This document shows, one piece after another, positions 14,799 to 17,464 of a DNA stretch of 17,464 nucleotides. The stretch comes from Treponema sp. (GTDB taxonomy: Bacteria; Spirochaetota; Spirochaetia; Treponematales; Breznakiellaceae), in assembly GCA_031268245.1 (NCBI GenBank), contig JAIRXN010000089.1:1-17464 (forward strand), given 5' to 3'. The position numbers were made by a program, and so were the translations under genes. Under the pieces are notes generated by a model. The model was not told the DNA's origin. It worked only from the letters and a program-made list of their open reading frames with translations, and did not search any database. How positions within the stretch are numbered: the first letter of the stretch is position 1; every line of letters begins with the position of its first letter.

Positions 14799-15094
14799 AC
14801 CTTGAGCCTAACACGGCTCATCCCTCCATGCAAGGGTTGATGGCGCCTGTGTACAACCTGTATACAAATTCAGGGGGAAACAGGGAGTGTATCAGTTTTT
14901 ATACATGATTAATATTTTAGTCGGAATACCAGTATCCCATAAAATGTAAATCCTTATAATACAAGGAATTAAGTGCAAAAAAAGCGCAAAATTATCCCTA
15001 AAAAAATCCGCTTTGTGCATGATCCGGAAACAAAAGTATACCAATCTTTGAGCCAAACTTGTGGATAACTTGTGAAAATAAGGGGAAATTCTCC
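14799..15094. other. AT-rich 296 bp spacer with a DnaA box
   Basis: No gene is seen here. The spacer holds a short hairpin at 14803-14820 (TGAGCC/GGCTCA), a direct repeat of TTGTACACA/TTGTATACA type on minus at about 14850-14867, the palindrome-like TCCTTATAATACAAGGA at 14951-14967, AAAGCG/CGCTTT arms at 14981-15014, and an exact DnaA box near the pspA stop. It must also contain the promoter of the membrane-protein pair, which I could not fix to one site. Confidence 0.5.
15060..15068 (-). promoter_or_regulatory. Exact DnaA box TTATCCACA
   Basis: The minus strand reads TTATCCACA, flanked by repeats of CACAAG on both sides. TTATCCCTA at 14992-15000 is a weaker match. One exact box is not enough to call an origin, and no replication genes are nearby. 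Confidence 0.5.
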
Positions 15095-15805
15095 CTAATC
15101 CTTGTCTGTTTTGCCGGAATGTTCAGGCAGAGCCTTCATTTTCTCCTTGAGTTCCAGGAGCATCATATCGGCGCCGGAGTCTGACTTTTCAAGTTCCTCG
15201 AAGCGTTTTTCGAGGTTTGCATCGGCGGAAAGGTCTTCCAGCTCTTTGGCGGCATCCGCCTGGGCCTCCATCTGGTCTACTTTAGCGGCCATACGGTCAA
15301 ACGCATCGAAGGCGCTGCGATTTCCCGAAACATTGGAGATGGTATCCTGAATTTTCTGCTGGGCTTCGGCCCGTTTTGCCCTGGCAACAAGGAGGTTTTT
15401 CTTCCGCTGGGCCTCTTCTATCTTTTTTTGCAGTTCCCGAAGCGATTCCTTGAGTCCTTCCACCGAAGTTTTCTGGGCTTCCCACTGTTTTTGATACTCC
15501 TGGGCAGCCTTTTCATACTCCTGCTTACGGATCAGGGCTTCCTTGGCAAGATCATCTTTTCCGGCCTGGACTGCCAGCATGGCTTTGCGTTCCCATTCCT
15601 GGGACTGCGCCTGCTGACTATCCCGTTCCCGTTCAAGCTTTTTCTCGTCGGCAATAGCCATGGCTACCGCTCTCTTCGATTCGATCAACTGCTGATTCAT
15701 GTCAATAATGAGCTGATTGAGCATCTTTTCGGGTTTTTCAGCCTTGCCGATAATATCATTTACATTTGAAGAAATAAGGGTTTTAAGCCGTGAAAAAACA
15801 CCCAT
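15095..15805 (-). CDS. pspA: PspA/IM30 family membrane-stress protein
   Basis: A 236-residue ESCRT-III-like peripheral membrane protein that assembles on the inner membrane when it is damaged. The N-terminus MGVFSRLKTLISSNVNDII is the amphipathic membrane-binding helix, and AEKPEKMLNQLIIDM (22-36) is the family's most conserved stretch. Long coiled-coil helices rich in Gln, Glu and Lys cover about 25-145, and a further helical part follows to about 200. A short acidic tail ends the protein. It is the last gene of a three-gene operon, 32 bases after the YbjN-like gene, with GGAGG six bases before the start. No PspF or PspBC partner is in view, so control must differ from the enteric system. 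Confidence 0.92.
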   Translation of the reverse strand: MGVFSRLKTLISSNVNDIIGKAEKPEKMLNQLIIDMNQQLIESKRAVAMAIADEKKLERERDSQQAQSQEWERKAMLAVQAGKDDLAKEALIRKQEYEKAAQEYQKQWEAQKTSVEGLKESLRELQKKIEEAQRKKNLLVARAKRAEAQQKIQDTISNVSGNRSAFDAFDRMAAKVDQMEAQADAAKELEDLSADANLEKRFEELEKSDSGADMMLLELKEKMKALPEHSGKTDKD

Positions 15806-15837
15806 GGTAACCTCCGATTAGGCGCAACATACGCCGC

Positions 15838-16218
15838 TTATTTCCTGTACCCGGAAAGGATGGGATAATGCTGGGCAAGGGCCAGGCTGAAGGCATCCAG
15901 AGTGGCTCTGAATTCCTCCATATCCATGGTGTCGTATTCCAGAGTATCGATCAACACGACCTCGTCCTCTTCAATCCCGTAAGCTCCATGCTGCAGATCC
16001 CTGGCGTTGAGTTCCAGAAGCTTCCTGAAGAATTCCGGCTGTTCCTTCGTGTTTGGGACCTCCATCACAATAACCCGGATAATTACGATGTTTTCCACCC
16101 GGGAAATGACCACATTGACAAGGTCGTGCTCTTCATCTTCCAGAAGCCAGATGTCTTTATCAAGCTCCCGGTAATCAAACATGAGGTCAATGAGATATCG
16201 TTCTATTTTATTTTCCAT
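15838..16218 (-). CDS. YbjN-like / secretion-chaperone-fold protein
   Basis: A 126-residue acidic cytoplasmic protein with no membrane segment. An alpha-beta layout is clear: an N-terminal helix (ENKIERYLIDLMFDYREL), strands IWLLEDEEHDLVNVVISR and NIVIIRVIVMEV, a helix EFFRKLLELNARDL, then GAYGIEEDEVVLIDTLEYDTMD and a C-terminal helix. This order is that of YbjN proteins and class I type III secretion chaperones, which bind partner proteins. No catalytic residues are visible. It sits between the STAS gene and pspA with gaps of 21 and 32 bases, so it probably works in the same response. Confidence is good for the gene, moderate for the fold. Confidence 0.7.
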   Translation of the reverse strand: MENKIERYLIDLMFDYRELDKDIWLLEDEEHDLVNVVISRVENIVIIRVIVMEVPNTKEQPEFFRKLLELNARDLQHGAYGIEEDEVVLIDTLEYDTMDMEEFRATLDAFSLALAQHYPILSGYRK

Positions 16219-16239
16219 CTAAATTCCTGAAAAACCGGG

Positions 16240-16791
16240 CTAACCCAGGAAAACCTGGCCCGCATTATCAATAGCAAGAATGGTCTTGCATTCCGAACAG
16301 CGGAAACGGCCGGGTTTGAGAGCTTTAAGCTTCTTGGAACAGATCGGGCATACGAAAATTTTGGGGAAAAGCGATACCGATTCCGCTGCGCTTCCGGTAC
16401 GGAAGAAATTAATCGAATCGTCCAGGTTATCTTTGATATTAAAAAACTGGGAAAACCCTAGAAGCTGGAACACTTCGTAGACTTTGGGCTGAATTTCCAG
16501 AAGAACGAGATCCCCGCCGCGGGGCTTTACCTGCTTGAGGAAGGCGGTAAAGGAGCCGATACCGGTGGAGGACACGTAGTTAAGACCGCCGCACTGGAAA
16601 ATCAGGCGGATAAAGCCGCTTTCGATAGCCTTGGTTACCCGTTTCTGAAAATAATTGGAATTATAGGTATCAATGTACCCCGTCAGGTAGAGAACCAGAC
16701 AACCTTCCGCTTCGTTTACTTTCTGAAGCTTGATTTTAAGGCTTTCGTCTTTTTCATCATCAAAACCAGGAACTATATCGTTGTTTGTCAT
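16240..16791 (-). CDS. STAS-domain protein with C-terminal zinc ribbon
   Basis: 183 residues from the chosen start. A STAS domain (about 18-125) of the anti-sigma-antagonist type has LVLYLTGYIDTYNSNYF (32-48) and GLNYVSSTGIGSFTAFLKQVK (69-89), where S75 is the position phosphorylated by a partner kinase in SpoIIAA-like proteins. After a linker come two Cys pairs, CPIC (148-151) and CSEC (165-168), a rubredoxin-like zinc ribbon rarely attached to STAS. The protein opens the STAS/YbjN-like/PspA operon, so it may relay a phosphorylation signal to the membrane-stress response. An upstream in-frame ATG at 16821 also has a usable AAGGA; I prefer 16791 (GAGGGAGAG) because the extra ten residues look non-conserved. 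Confidence 0.8.
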   Translation of the reverse strand: MTNNDIVPGFDDEKDESLKIKLQKVNEAEGCLVLYLTGYIDTYNSNYFQKRVTKAIESGFIRLIFQCGGLNYVSSTGIGSFTAFLKQVKPRGGDLVLLEIQPKVYEVFQLLGFSQFFNIKDNLDDSINFFRTGSAAESVSLFPKIFVCPICSKKLKALKPGRFRCSECKTILAIDNAGQVFLG

Positions 16792-16864
16792 GACTCTCCC
16801 TCGCCCATACCCGGCAAGCATGGGGTTTCCTTTTACCTGCTATCGGTTACTGATATTTCAACCA

Positions 16865-16893
16865 ATAATACTAATTTTTTTTGCTTTTGTCAA
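16865..16893 (-). promoter_or_regulatory. Promoter of the STAS/YbjN-like/pspA operon, TTGACA-17-TATTAT
   Basis: On the minus strand an exact TTGACA (16893-16888) and TATTAT (16870-16865) are 17 bases apart, with an A-rich spacer. The start point would be near 16858, about 65 bases before the STAS start. This is a housekeeping-type promoter, not the sigma-54 type that drives psp in enterics. Confidence 0.72.
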
Positions 16894-16953
16894 ACTAGTA
16901 TATAGCTTTTCTATAAATCCTTATAACTATATTATTTCAAAAATTGTAAACTA

Positions 16954-16982
16954 TTTCAAGTCCTTATTCCTTATATTATAAT
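16954..16982 (+). promoter_or_regulatory. Promoter of the RNA methyltransferase gene, TTTCAA-17-TATAAT
   Basis: An exact TATAAT (16977-16982) has a partial -35 box TTTCAA 17 bases upstream. The expected start point, seven bases past the -10 box, is 16989, the A of the ATG. A second possible site is TTGTCA (16887-16892) with TATAAA at 16912-16917 and an over-long spacer. Confidence 0.55.
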
Positions 16983-16988
16983 GATGAA

Positions 16989-17464
16989 ATGAAGCTGAAA
17001 GATACCGTAATAGTCCTTTCAAGACCTTCAGAACCGGGGAATGTGGGGGCTGTCTGCCGGGTCATGATGAATATGGGGCTTTCCCGCCTGCGGATCGTCT
17101 GCGGGAAGGAAGGCGAAGAGGCGCATCCCGCATTTCCGGGTGGAAAACCGGAGGCCGGCAGCCTGGAAGATCTGCCGGTACGGGCCAGGGCAGTCCATGC
17201 GGAGCGGATCTGGGAAGAAGCCGCCTATTACGATAGCCTGGAGGAAGCGGCGGCGGATCTAAGCCTCCTTGTGGGGACTACCCGGCGCCGCGGCCGGGGC
17301 CGCAAACAGGTAAGCATGGATCCCAGGGAATCGGCCTTCTTCCTCCGGGAACGGCCCGGAGGCTCCGCGGGTATCGTTTTCGGCAATGAACGCTTTGGTC
17401 TGGACGACGCCGAACTGAAACTCTGCAGCTTTGCCAGCCATATTCCCGCGGATGAACGCTTCCC
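16989..17464 (+). CDS. trmJ: tRNA 2'-O-methyltransferase, TrmJ/SpoU (SPOUT) family, 3' end outside window
   Basis: The first 158 residues of a SpoU-type methyltransferase, cut off by the window end. Motif 1 is LSRPSEPGNVGAVCRVMMNMG (about 9-29), with the conserved N-x-G-x-x-x-R in its SpoU form. Motif 2 is GIVFGNERFGLDD (about 129-141), the S-adenosylmethionine-binding knot with the catalytic-region Glu. The last bases, IPADERF, lead towards motif 3, which is out of view. TrmJ modifies position 32 of certain tRNAs; the assignment over other SpoU members rests on the N-terminal P-x-N-x-G layout without an RNA-binding extension. No Shine-Dalgarno lies before the ATG. A hydrophilic insert (about 43-75) separates the first strands. 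Confidence 0.8.
   Translation, partial: MKLKDTVIVLSRPSEPGNVGAVCRVMMNMGLSRLRIVCGKEGEEAHPAFPGGKPEAGSLEDLPVRARAVHAERIWEEAAYYDSLEEAAADLSLLVGTTRRRGRGRKQVSMDPRESAFFLRERPGGSAGIVFGNERFGLDDAELKLCSFASHIPADERF

Noticed and set aside
14799..15094. Chromosomal origin of replication
   Set aside because: Only one exact DnaA box, no dnaA/dnaN or other replication gene nearby and flanking genes read in the same direction.
1..17464. CRISPR arrays, tRNA or rRNA genes
   Set aside because: No regularly spaced direct repeats, no tRNA-like cloverleaf segments and no rRNA signature stretches were seen.

Overview
The window looks like a spirochaete chromosome, most likely a Treponema of moderate GC. The evidence is indirect: a MurA with Asp in place of the catalytic Cys (as reported for spirochaetes), an integron-type cassette segment (chromosomal integrons are known in Treponema), a periplasmic binding protein with a low-complexity Gly/Lys/Ser N-terminus, and several envelope proteins that I recognise only in outline. 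Species cannot be named from the sequence alone.

Region 1 (about 1-2145) is AT-rich and unlike the rest. It holds two genes read on the minus strand. Each is enclosed by its own nearly perfect 21-22 bp inverted repeat, and they are separated by a 154 bp structured element with integron attC architecture (R boxes, L boxes with one extrahelical base, palindromic centre). I read this as a short gene-cassette array with no integrase in view. Cassette 1 carries a divergent class III nucleotidyl-cyclase-like protein. Cassette 2 carries a GNAT acetyltransferase whose C-terminus is frameshifted in a poly-A tract. Each cassette has its own TTGACA-17-TATA promoter. A perfect 17+1+17 palindrome sits at the window edge.

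Region 2 (2158-6922, minus strand) is a complete branched-chain amino acid type ABC importer operon, livJ-livH-livM-livG-livF. The livM/livG/livF junctions overlap by one base, and two stable hairpins lie in the livJ-livH gap.

Region 3 (7050-14798) is cell-envelope biology. It has a secreted gluzincin metallopeptidase with a predicted propeller and outer-membrane barrel (minus), then divergently murA and a membrane-anchored J-domain protein (plus). Converging on these are two overlapping inner-membrane protein genes (minus), one of which resembles LptF/LptG at both ends with a large helical insertion.

Region 4 (14799-17464) starts with a 296 bp AT-rich spacer containing one exact DnaA box. 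It continues with a minus-strand operon of STAS/zinc-ribbon protein, YbjN-like protein and PspA, driven by a clear sigma-70-type promoter. Divergent from this is the start of a TrmJ/SpoU-type RNA 2'-O-methyltransferase gene that runs off the window and may be leaderless.

The most unusual material is the cassette segment. Both cassettes have terminal repeats that extend well beyond the 7-base recombination box and carry the same A/G difference at the same position, so one strand can fold with a G.T wobble while the other has an A.C mismatch.
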